This document shows positions 45,265 to 52,942 of a DNA stretch of 64,000 bases, one piece after another (positions within the stretch are counted from its first letter, which is position 1; every line of letters starts with the position of its first letter). Both the position numbers and the translations under genes were made by a program. Under the pieces are notes generated by a model. That model was not told the DNA's origin, ran no database searches, and saw only the letters and a list, made by a program, of their open reading frames with translations. The stretch is taken from positions 2,170,001 to 2,234,000 of the forward strand of contig NZ_CP102250.1 in NCBI RefSeq assembly GCF_025144995.1. Reading direction: 5' to 3'. This DNA comes from Alistipes indistinctus YIT 12060. Lineage in GTDB: Bacteria; Bacteroidota; Bacteroidia; Bacteroidales; Rikenellaceae.

Positions 45265-47436
45265 TTATTCGTAGATGAACTCGATGTCGTCGAGGTAAAG
45301 GTTGCTGTCCGTGCTGCCTTCGAAGTAGTCGCCCCTGTAGCTGGCCGATGCCGTCAGGATCAGCACGTTGGGCTTTTCTGAGGCATACTTGTCCCGGTAA
45401 CGGATCGGGATGTCTACCTGCGTCCACGACGATTGGGACTGCTCGATCAGCAGGTCTCCGTAGCCGATAATATGTCCTTCGAGGGTCGATGGGTCGTTCA
45501 GGTTCGTGTAGAGGAACTCCTGGGTGGGGTCGAGAACAGTCTTGTCGATCTCGCTGCTTTTGGTGTTGACCGTATGGTAGGTGCAGCCCGGTTTGGTCAT
45601 GTTGGTCAGGCAGACGAAAATGCGCGCCTTGTCGCCGCTGCCGACGTTGCCCTTGTACCAGACGCGCAGCGCGGTGGGTTTGGCGTTGAAAGCGAACGCC
45701 CGGCCCATATAGACCGTACCGGCGGTACCCAGAACTTCGCCGAACGATCCGACGAAAATGTTTCCGGCGGCTTTCTTGATGACGACATTGGTGGTTTGCA
45801 GCTTCGCGCAGTACTGTCCGGACGAGCCGGGACGGGGATCGTTTTGCCGGGTGGTGATGTTGTAGCTCGCCCCGATCGAGGTGGAACCGGGGTTGCCCGT
45901 TCCCCAGAACTCCTCTCCGCCCTGGGCGTACGGATACCACGGGTTGCCCGACTGGTGCCACTCTTCGAAGCCGGCGTTCGGAACCTGGACACCGGCGGCG
46001 GTCGCGGCCGTCTTGACCGTACCGCTCTCAGAATCGTTTTCGAGCAGTTGGCATTCGTACGTCTTACCCGGTTTGAAATCCGTGGCCCGGGCCGTGTAGG
46101 TATAGCCGTCGCTGCCTTTCTGCGCGGCGATCGTGGTCCATGACGAGGTGCCCTGGAGGCGGTACCGGACGCCCACCGAAGTGGTGGCGGGGTTCGTCAC
46201 GATCGCGCTCATGTCGGCAATCCCGAACCACAGGTCCTGCGCGGCAATCTCCACCGGTTTGGCGACGGCTACGCGGGCGGAGGCTTTGCCCGTGTTGTTG
46301 TCGTTGTCGGTGACCTCGAAGTCGAGCGTGTTGATGCCTCCCTCCAGTTGCTCGAAGAAGAGCGGCGTCAGGGCCAGCGAGCCGTTCGCGTTGTCGATGA
46401 CCGTGTAGGTGATCCCGTTGGCGGCCGCTTCGGGCAGCAACTGCCCGTCGTGCAGCACTTCGTAGGTCGTGTTGGTACTCTTCGCCGTGAATTTCAGCGA
46501 CGAGAGCGGGTTGATCGACGCGACGTTGAATTTGACCGGATCGGAGTAGTAGCCGGTCACGCCGCCGATGCCGAAACCGTCGCCCATCACGCTGGGTTCG
46601 GGGCTGAAGATGAACGAATCGTCGAAGACGTTCACGTACTCCTGCACCTTGACCACGACGGTCAGGTAGCCGTCCGGGGTTTTCGAGTACTTGAAGTTGA
46701 GCGTGTACTGCATGCCGCCCTGGGGCAGCTCGATCTTGCCCGTCTTCGTGTTGTTCTTGTTGACGTCCGGATCGGAGCTTTCGCCCGAGAAGCACCAGCT
46801 CAGGTTCGAGGTGCCTTCCGGCAGCAGGAAGAACCCGGTCGAATCCTTGGGGTAGAGCAGCGTGGGAACCAGTCCGTTTTCCGCATCGGTCTGCGAGAAG
46901 TTGTCCGAAGCGCAGACGTAGGCATGGTAGCCCTTGTCGAACTTCTGCGCGACGGTTGCGTCGAACTGCACGCGGACGGCGACGTTCGTGATCTTGCATT
47001 CGATCGGGACGATCTTCGTTTCGTGCGCGTCCAGGTCGAAGACCGCCTCGCCCGCATAGGTTTTGTTCGTGTAGGTGGCTTCGCTCCGGTCGCCCGCCTC
47101 GATAATCACCTTGTAGCGGCCCGAAACCAGGTAGAGGTTGTCGGGAACGCTCGTCGCGGGTTTGTATTTGCGGATCAGCTCCTGGACAGTGCCGCCCGCG
47201 CCGTCCGATTCGACTTTGTAGATCCACAGCGTGCTGATATCGAGTGGATTGTAGTCTCCTGCCGCTTTCGAGTGCAGCGGAATGACCTTGCCGGCGACCG
47301 TGAGGTTCAGTTGCAGCGTACCGGTCGGTTCCGCCCTCCCGGAGTCGTCTTTGGTACAGGCCCCCAGCAGGAGCAGCAGGCCGCTCAGGCAGACGAGGGG
47401 GATATGTCGGGTGATGAGGGTTCTCATGGATTTCAT
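45265..47436 (-). CDS. DUF4493 + PCMD surface lipoprotein
   Basis: 723 residues. Lipobox LLLLLGAC (Cys27), a DUF4493 domain (about 35-330: TGTLQLNLTVAGKVIPL, YKVIIEAGDRSEATYTNKTY), a middle Ig-like region, and a C-terminal PCMD jelly-roll starting at PNAGFEEW (about 490) with EFWGTGN, GQYCAKLQTTNV and GNIFVGSFGEV. DUF4493 is found in Bacteroidetes surface proteins near fimbrial and PCMD genes. Start at MKSMRTL (47436) lies 4 nt after the preceding stop; ATGs at 47451 and 47427 are alternatives. Confidence 0.83.
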   Translation of the reverse strand: MKSMRTLITRHIPLVCLSGLLLLLGACTKDDSGRAEPTGTLQLNLTVAGKVIPLHSKAAGDYNPLDISTLWIYKVESDGAGGTVQELIRKYKPATSVPDNLYLVSGRYKVIIEAGDRSEATYTNKTYAGEAVFDLDAHETKIVPIECKITNVAVRVQFDATVAQKFDKGYHAYVCASDNFSQTDAENGLVPTLLYPKDSTGFFLLPEGTSNLSWCFSGESSDPDVNKNNTKTGKIELPQGGMQYTLNFKYSKTPDGYLTVVVKVQEYVNVFDDSFIFSPEPSVMGDGFGIGGVTGYYSDPVKFNVASINPLSSLKFTAKSTNTTYEVLHDGQLLPEAAANGITYTVIDNANGSLALTPLFFEQLEGGINTLDFEVTDNDNNTGKASARVAVAKPVEIAAQDLWFGIADMSAIVTNPATTSVGVRYRLQGTSSWTTIAAQKGSDGYTYTARATDFKPGKTYECQLLENDSESGTVKTAATAAGVQVPNAGFEEWHQSGNPWYPYAQGGEEFWGTGNPGSTSIGASYNITTRQNDPRPGSSGQYCAKLQTTNVVIKKAAGNIFVGSFGEVLGTAGTVYMGRAFAFNAKPTALRVWYKGNVGSGDKARIFVCLTNMTKPGCTYHTVNTKSSEIDKTVLDPTQEFLYTNLNDPSTLEGHIIGYGDLLIEQSQSSWTQVDIPIRYRDKYASEKPNVLILTASASYRGDYFEGSTDSNLYLDDIEFIYE

Positions 47437-47440
47437 CTTT

Positions 47441-49312
47441 TTACGGAACATAGAGTTGGATGGTCTTGGATACCGATCCCGAGGCGTCGATCACGGTCAG
47501 CTTGAAGTCGCTGTTGCCCGGGCCGAGGACGGTGAGCATCGGCATGAACGACGAGATGTCGAAAGTCAGCGACTTCTTGCCCGCCACGGCGCTGCCCGTC
47601 GGGAAGCCGAGGTTGGTCAGCGGGCCTTCGAAGCTGCCCGGGTTGACCAGGTCCATGTGGGTCGAGAGGCCGAGGCCCTGCAGCTCTTCGGGGGTCAGCG
47701 TGGTGCTGTTGATGTCCACGCTGAAGCCGACGATACCGGTTTGCGACGTGACGGTGATCTTCACTTCCGGATCCGCTTCCGAGTCGGAGAGCTTCGTGAT
47801 CTTATAGCGTGTGCCGAAGTCGTACGAGACAGTCCCGGCCTTGTTCGTCCACTTGACTTCCGGACCGGTGCCGACCGATCCGCCTTCCGTGACCTTGACG
47901 GTCAGGTTCGTGTAGGAGGTGCGGCCCTTCGTGTCGGTGACGACGAATTTCACCTTGTGCGTGCCCTTGTATCCGAACAGGCCCGACATGCCCGCGTCCT
48001 TGACCGTTCCGGCCAGGATGTGGGTCGAGGCGGCCTCTTTCATCACCAGGTAGGCGAGCAGGTCGTCGTTTTGCGGCCATACCGGTATCGTCCCGTTGAC
48101 GTATCCGGCGCCGTCCAGCGCGGCGAGCAGCTCGGCGTTATCCGAACTGAAGACCAGTTTCGCGGTGCGTACCGAGGCGTCTGCCTGCGGGGTGATGACC
48201 GCCTTGAGGTTTTCGCTCCATTTGCCGAGCTCTTCGTCGAACATGCTTTTGCTGATCGTGTAGCCCTGCGCGATGTCGCGGCCGTCGAGCGTCACCACGG
48301 GCGAGTTCGGGTCGGACAGGTCCTCGTCGGGAATCGTCTCCTCGCCGGCGAAGGCGAACAGCTGCATCACGTCCACGTCGATCTTCTGGTCGTACACCCA
48401 GTTTTCGACTGTCATCTGGAACTGGATGTTGCCCTGGGTCGCGTTCAGGATCTTGATCGAAATCTTGCGCCACTGGCCGGCTTTGCAGTCGGTGATTTCG
48501 CGCGTCCACTTGACGGGGACGTAAACCGGTGCGGCGTCGCCGGGCGACTTGTTGTAGGAACCTTCGAGCTCCACTTTGATCGTATTGGACGCTTCGACGG
48601 CCTTGAAGTATCCGCGCGCCTCGTTATTCGATTCGGCCCGGTTGAAGACCAGCTTGTTCTCCCCGACCGACAGCGTCACCTTGAGGGCCGGAAGCGCCTC
48701 GGTGGCCTGTGCGTCGGGAAGGAACATGCTCTGCAGGTCGGCAGAGAGGATGACCGTGGTTTTGATGTTGGCCAGCGAACAGACCAGGTCGTTGACCGTG
48801 GTTTCGGTCTTTTTGACGATGGTTTTGGTGACCGATCCTGCGAAAACGGGACTCTCCCATGCGGCGTAGTTCGCCCCGGCCATGTAGGCCGCGTAATCCG
48901 GGGATTCTGCGGCGATGGTGTAGGAGCCCGGCGCGAGGGGGATCTTCTGGTTTTCCGTCTTTTTCAGGTCGCCGTACGTGTAGTTCAGCGTCTCGGAAGT
49001 TTTCACGTTGCGGATCGTGACCTTGTAGTCGTCGCCGGCATCCGCGAGCGGCGACGAGGCGCGGGTGGTCTCCTGCGCTTTGGCCGTCCGGTCCGCCGGT
49101 TTTGCAGGCTGGGAGACGGATCCTCCGGTGGTCGTGGAGATCACCTCGTCGTCGGCGACCGAAACGGTCAGTCCCGAAGTGACCAGGTAGCCCATCTCCG
49201 TGTCGTCGGGCGTAGGATCGTCGCCCCCTCCGTTGTATCCGGGAGTCTCGTTCTTACACCCCGCCAGGAACAGCAGCAGGGCCATGCAGGTTATTTGGAA
49301 AAACTCTTTCAT
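47441..49312 (-). CDS. DUF4493 surface lipoprotein
   Basis: 623 residues, lipoprotein signal with lipobox LFLAGC (Cys19). The first 300 residues carry the DUF4493 pattern (YKVTIRNVKTSETLNYTYGD, PGSYTIAAESPDYAAYMAG, ETTVNDLVCSLANIKTTVIL); the rest is composed of Ig/cadherin-like beta domains with Asp-rich turns. No catalytic motif. Expected to be anchored in the outer membrane and exposed. Operon neighbours are close on both sides (46 nt upstream, 4 nt downstream). Confidence 0.8.
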   Translation of the reverse strand: MKEFFQITCMALLLFLAGCKNETPGYNGGGDDPTPDDTEMGYLVTSGLTVSVADDEVISTTTGGSVSQPAKPADRTAKAQETTRASSPLADAGDDYKVTIRNVKTSETLNYTYGDLKKTENQKIPLAPGSYTIAAESPDYAAYMAGANYAAWESPVFAGSVTKTIVKKTETTVNDLVCSLANIKTTVILSADLQSMFLPDAQATEALPALKVTLSVGENKLVFNRAESNNEARGYFKAVEASNTIKVELEGSYNKSPGDAAPVYVPVKWTREITDCKAGQWRKISIKILNATQGNIQFQMTVENWVYDQKIDVDVMQLFAFAGEETIPDEDLSDPNSPVVTLDGRDIAQGYTISKSMFDEELGKWSENLKAVITPQADASVRTAKLVFSSDNAELLAALDGAGYVNGTIPVWPQNDDLLAYLVMKEAASTHILAGTVKDAGMSGLFGYKGTHKVKFVVTDTKGRTSYTNLTVKVTEGGSVGTGPEVKWTNKAGTVSYDFGTRYKITKLSDSEADPEVKITVTSQTGIVGFSVDINSTTLTPEELQGLGLSTHMDLVNPGSFEGPLTNLGFPTGSAVAGKKSLTFDISSFMPMLTVLGPGNSDFKLTVIDASGSVSKTIQLYVP

Positions 49313-49358
49313 ATGGAGTCGTATTTGGGGATTGCGGTGGATGTTCGGTGTCGTGTCG

Positions 49359-50165
49359 TTAGGCTTCGGGGTTCAGTTCGATCTCCCGGGTCTCGACCGT
49401 GGTAGGGGTGTCGTCGAAACGCAGGTCGAGGCTCGCCTGTCCGGCCGATCCTGCGTCGATCTCGATGCTGTGCCAGGTTCGTGCGGCGGTGACGCCGATC
49501 TCGGTCTTCGGGAATTCGACCTCTACGCCGTTGGTCTTGGTGGCCTTGCCGCTGAGGTAGAGTTTGGTGTTCGGCCGTACGAAAATCGGCGTGGGGTTTG
49601 TATCCGGAACCAGCGTGTGTCCGCTCTGGTAGCCCGATTCGGTAGAGACGGTCAGGTTGTAAGAGGTGTAGTAGTTCTTGAACCAGTCGGAGAGGTGGAG
49701 CGTGTAGAGCGCATTGGCCAGCGTATGCGATACCTGTTGGGTAATGGTCTTGCGCGCGACGATCGTGCAGGTCGTCGAACCCACGAAATAGGCGGCGTCG
49801 GGTCCCTCTTCAGCAGGGTCGCCGTACGAGAATCCGGCGGTGTAGCTGCCCGGGTCGAGCAGCGGCTGGTCGTAGTCCACCATCGATTCGTAGGTCATCT
49901 CGAACGTTTTGTCCGGGTCGACCAGCTTGAGCTTCAGCTTCATCTGCTCGGGGGCGGGAAGGCATGAGGCGGGCAGTGTGCGCGTCGCCCCGGCTTTGGT
50001 GCCGTCCGCCACGACCGCAACCTCCGGGGAAACGGTGCAGTCGAACGCGATCGCACCCTTCTGCGGATCGTCCGGGGCGGGCGACGGGCTTTTCGAGCAT
50101 CCCCCACCCAGCAGGAGTGCGAAAAGGCTTGCGGCCGGCAGGAGTATATGTCTGTTTATATTCAT
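49359..50165 (-). CDS. Short DUF4493 lipoprotein
   Basis: 268 residues with lipobox LLGGGC (Cys23). It corresponds to the DUF4493 domain alone: EQMKLKLKLVDPDKTFEMTYESM, DPGSYTAGFSYGDPAEEGPDAAYFVG, KTITQQVSHTLANALYTLHL and a final beta domain. It is effectively a single-domain version of the larger neighbour and could be a tip, chaperone-like or assembly subunit; that is inference from size and position between the fimbrillin-like gene and the larger proteins. Confidence 0.78.
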   Translation of the reverse strand: MNINRHILLPAASLFALLLGGGCSKSPSPAPDDPQKGAIAFDCTVSPEVAVVADGTKAGATRTLPASCLPAPEQMKLKLKLVDPDKTFEMTYESMVDYDQPLLDPGSYTAGFSYGDPAEEGPDAAYFVGSTTCTIVARKTITQQVSHTLANALYTLHLSDWFKNYYTSYNLTVSTESGYQSGHTLVPDTNPTPIFVRPNTKLYLSGKATKTNGVEVEFPKTEIGVTAARTWHSIEIDAGSAGQASLDLRFDDTPTTVETREIELNPEA

Positions 50166-50201
50166 ATTATATAAAGTGTGTGGTGGTTGTTCCGTATGCG
50201 G

Positions 50202-52052
50202 TTATCTGATCGAAACGCGTATGTTGTCGAGGTAGAAGTAGAAAGTTTTGGCCGTTACGGTAGTTCCTGTTCGGGTGTAGTCTATGAACCAGGTCAGCCG
50301 GGTGGTTGATGTGCATCCGCTCAGGTCGTTCGTATGGTCTTTGACGGTCATGTTGGTCGGGGAGCCGCCCGCGGCCGGGTTGTAGGTTTCGAGCAGGGGG
50401 CTCGGGGGGGATCCCGGGTAGCCGTAGCCGCCGGCGATAGCCCCGGTTTGCGTGGTGGTTGCGAATTTGCAGGTGGTCGTACCACTTGAGGCGTCGGTGG
50501 TACTGCCAGCATCGTAAAACAGTTTCAGGTTCAGTGTTTTGCCCGGTTTGATTCCGTTGAGCGGCGGAGAGTCGACGCGCCCGTAGCGGTTGTCCTGCCT
50601 GCCGATGATCGTACTCGAACCGATGTAAGTCCGGACTTCCAGCGATGTGTTGGCGGCGGTTTTCCACCTCGACCCGGTCCAGCCGGGCAGTCCGGCGGCG
50701 TCCATGCCGTAGGCCGAGTCGCCCTTGTCGTCCGCATGCGAATCGTTGCCCGAAACGTTCGCGAAATCCTCGAAATAGAGGTAAGGCACGGTCAGCCCGA
50801 CGGCCACGGAACCCTCCTCGGTAAAGGCGACCTGCCGCGTTTCGGAGACGATGGCATTGTCGGAATCGTAGGTGAAGGTCAGTCCGCCTGTGCGGATCAG
50901 CTCGCTGTGGTTGACTCCGTTGGTCTGGTTGTAGAAGCTCACGGCGTAGTTGTTGCCGGCATTGACCGTGAAGTTTTGCGTGTTCGATCCGTCGCTGAAC
51001 AGCGCGCCGTCCGGGGCCTTGACGGTGAAGGTGTTGGGTGTTTCGCCGAGGTTGTTGCCGGCGATCGAGAAGGTGAGGCGGGTAATCGACAGCGAGCCGG
51101 GGATCGTGAGGTTGACCGGCGTGATGCGTCCTGCTTCCAGCTTTCGGTTGATTTGCTGCGAAATGGAGGTGATCCGGTTGCCGTCCTCGTCGTAGGCGAT
51201 GAAGCGCACGGTGCCGTTGACCGTCCCGGGGCAGAGGAACAGCCAGACGTACTTGCCGTCGGAGGCGTCTTCGGCCGATTCGTCGAACGATTGGCGCAGT
51301 TCGGCGGTCACCGTATTGCTGCCGTCCGAAAGCGAAGGGGCGGCGGTCGGGGCGGTCAGGTCCATCGTCATGCGGCCCACCACGGGGGAGGGGAACTCGA
51401 CGCGCAGCTTGCGGATCGGGCGGCCCCACCGGTTGCGTCCGGTCGGTACCTGGATGCGCATGACGTGGCACTGGTGGATGAAATTCATCGTCATCGCGTT
51501 GTCCGACGCGAGGCCGGGGCGGCCCGTGAGGGGCTCGGCCAGCATGTAATCGAGGTTGCCCGTATAGGGCGCGGAATAGCTTTGACCGCTGCGCATATCG
51601 TAGGTGCCGTCCTGCAAGGCGGGCAGGTCGTAGGAGACCTGTGTCCCGCTTACGGCCGCGGGCCGCGGGAATGCGGCGTAGTAGTCATAGCTGCCCGGAG
51701 CCATGACATCCATCTGCGTGGCGAATGTCGAGACGGAAGGGGAGTACTGGTAGCAATGGAACCGTTGGCCGCTGTTGAGTGCGTCGGTGCTGCCGGATGC
51801 CCGCCAGTAAACCGAGATCGTGTCGCGCTCCGACCAGAAAACCTTGTCGAGCCGGTCGCCGCCGATGATGGTTTTGGTTCCGGGAGCCAACGATGCGGCC
51901 GGCTCCTGTTGCGCGGTGGCGTTGAGGAATACCTCGACCGGCGCGGTACTTTTGGAGGTATCCTGTTTGGCGGAACATCCCACGCAAAAATATACCGCAG
52001 TTCCAACCATGCCCAGAATGATCGACTGTCGGACGGTGTTTTTCATTTTCAT
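50202..52052 (-). CDS. Fimbrillin-like surface lipoprotein with jelly-roll C-terminus
   Basis: 616 residues from MKMKNTVRQS; the hydrophobic signal ends at a Cys (Cys26, weak lipobox FCVGC). Residues about 40-335 have the fimbrillin (Mfa-like) pattern: WSERDTISVYW, YYAAFPRP, MNFIHQCHVMRIQVP, and a closing LEAGRITPVNLTI. The C-terminal 270 residues form Ig-like and jelly-roll domains (YLYFEDFANVSGND, GRVDSPPLNGIKPGKTLNLKLFYDAG, FYFYLDNIRV), like the PCMD proteins downstream. First gene of the operon. The frame is open 84 codons further upstream but lacks coding character. No clean TAnnTTTG promoter was found before it. Confidence 0.8.
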   Translation of the reverse strand: MKMKNTVRQSIILGMVGTAVYFCVGCSAKQDTSKSTAPVEVFLNATAQQEPAASLAPGTKTIIGGDRLDKVFWSERDTISVYWRASGSTDALNSGQRFHCYQYSPSVSTFATQMDVMAPGSYDYYAAFPRPAAVSGTQVSYDLPALQDGTYDMRSGQSYSAPYTGNLDYMLAEPLTGRPGLASDNAMTMNFIHQCHVMRIQVPTGRNRWGRPIRKLRVEFPSPVVGRMTMDLTAPTAAPSLSDGSNTVTAELRQSFDESAEDASDGKYVWLFLCPGTVNGTVRFIAYDEDGNRITSISQQINRKLEAGRITPVNLTIPGSLSITRLTFSIAGNNLGETPNTFTVKAPDGALFSDGSNTQNFTVNAGNNYAVSFYNQTNGVNHSELIRTGGLTFTYDSDNAIVSETRQVAFTEEGSVAVGLTVPYLYFEDFANVSGNDSHADDKGDSAYGMDAAGLPGWTGSRWKTAANTSLEVRTYIGSSTIIGRQDNRYGRVDSPPLNGIKPGKTLNLKLFYDAGSTTDASSGTTTCKFATTTQTGAIAGGYGYPGSPPSPLLETYNPAAGGSPTNMTVKDHTNDLSGCTSTTRLTWFIDYTRTGTTVTAKTFYFYLDNIRVSIR

Positions 52053-52459
52053 TAAGTCGGCGGGACGCGCCTGAATGCATGGTGCAAAAGGCGTGGCGCG
52101 GAACCCTTTTTTTCTCCCGCACTCGTGTGGCCCGGGGGTAAAGATCGGGAAATAAATTGTATTTGTAATACTTATACAACGGAGATGCGGTGGAAAGGTT
52201 ACAAAAAAAACGGCCCCGGAATGGTTCCTGACGCACGGAAGCCAGTCTCCGTAAGGGAATCGGGAGATGTCGGGCGGATGGATTTTTTTGACATAATTTG
52301 ACATAAAATGATGTCCGCAGGAGTTGGAACCCGTCCGCCCGGTAAAATATGCCTTCCGGCGGCGGCCGGTGAAATGCGCCCGGTGGTGGGGAGCCGTGTG
52401 GTGTGGTGTGGTGTGGTGTGCATTCGGGGCATAGAGTGCATTATTGAAAATAAATTTCT
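52053..52459. other. Upstream region of the surface-protein operon
   Basis: Spacer between two divergent units. On the minus strand a TTG (52173-52171) followed about 20 nt later by an AT-rich TTATTTCC is the best but weak promoter candidate. It includes the GTGTG tandem repeat. Confidence 0.4.
52396..52420. repeat. GTGTG pentanucleotide tandem repeat (5 copies)
   Basis: Five perfect contiguous GTGTG units, preceded by GCC. A 5-nt unit of this kind is prone to replication slippage. It is about 345 nt upstream of the fimbrillin-like gene and 40 nt upstream of the trp leader promoter. Confidence 0.85.
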
Positions 52460-52467
52460 TATCTTTG
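52460..52467 (+). promoter_or_regulatory. trp leader promoter -7 box
   Basis: TATCTTTG, exact TAnnTTTG; TTG at 52444 is only 13 nt upstream. The leader peptide starts 38 nt downstream. Confidence 0.6.
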
Positions 52468-52504
52468 TAACCTGCTTGGGTAATACTATTTATGGATAAG
52501 CAAT

Positions 52505-52561
52505 ATGCCGGGTTTTTACCATGTCTTCGACTGGTGGTGGCGTTCGCGGGGCAAGTCGTGA
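52505..52561 (+). CDS. Tryptophan leader peptide (attenuator)
   Basis: 18-residue open frame MPGFYHVFDWWWRSRGKS with three consecutive Trp codons at positions 10-12 (52532-52540). It is followed 46 nt later by an intrinsic terminator and then trpB. This is the textbook layout of ribosome-mediated attenuation: when charged tRNA-Trp is scarce the ribosome stalls on the Trp codons, shifting RNA pairing away from the terminator. GGTG(G)CG overlapping the Trp codons can pair with CGCACC (52563-52568), a candidate 1:2 stem. Similar leaders occur upstream of trp genes in Bacteroidetes (Bacteroid-trp motif). Confidence 0.85.
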   Translation: MPGFYHVFDWWWRSRGKS

Positions 52562-52607
52562 GCGCACCGGATGTATGCGGAACCCGGAACGGTTTGCAAG
52601 CATAATG

Positions 52608-52639
52608 AAGGCTGTCGGCTCGCGACGGCCTTTTCTTTT
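52608..52639 (+). terminator. trp attenuator terminator
   Basis: AAGGCTGTCG pairs with CGACGGCCTT over 10 bp (one G-T) around loop GCTCG, followed by TTTTCTTTT. It ends the leader transcript unless translation of the Trp codons stalls. Confidence 0.88.
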
Positions 52640-52942
52640 GGAGGGGCCTCCCCGGCTTTCCCGGAGAGGGCTTTCGAAAGAGGTGTTCCCGGCTTTTGGA
52701 GGAGTGTTGACGCGGGTGGACGGCCCTGCGGAACCGCGTTGTGCGGGTCGTAATGGCAGGCCGGGCCCGGGCTCCGGGACGGGTTGTGCCGTATTATGCA
52801 TATAATATATATGTATGTATAGCTGGATATACCATATATCGGATGCACGATAACATGCAGGTTTGGCAAAGGGAACCGTTCCGGTTTATATCGCCTGCAT
52901 AGAGAAGCGAACAAACATAAAAACAGATAAAAATAATTGAGC
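52640..52942 (+). other. Spacer between trp attenuator and trpB
   Basis: About 300 nt with no gene. The left half is GC-rich; the right half contains an alternating TA-rich stretch (52795-52830). A TATAAT near 52801 has no properly spaced -35 and was not called. This 5' UTR is long for a leader; further structure is possible. Confidence 0.4.

Noticed and set aside
44186-45961. A 591-codon minus-strand open frame over the barrel and PCMD genes
   Set aside because: Out-of-frame shadow of the PCMD and barrel genes on the same strand.
52784-52806. Sigma70-like TATAAT upstream of trpB
   Set aside because: The -35-like TTGTGC is only 11 nt away, and this phylum does not use that promoter type; the TAnnTTTG box at 52460 fits better.
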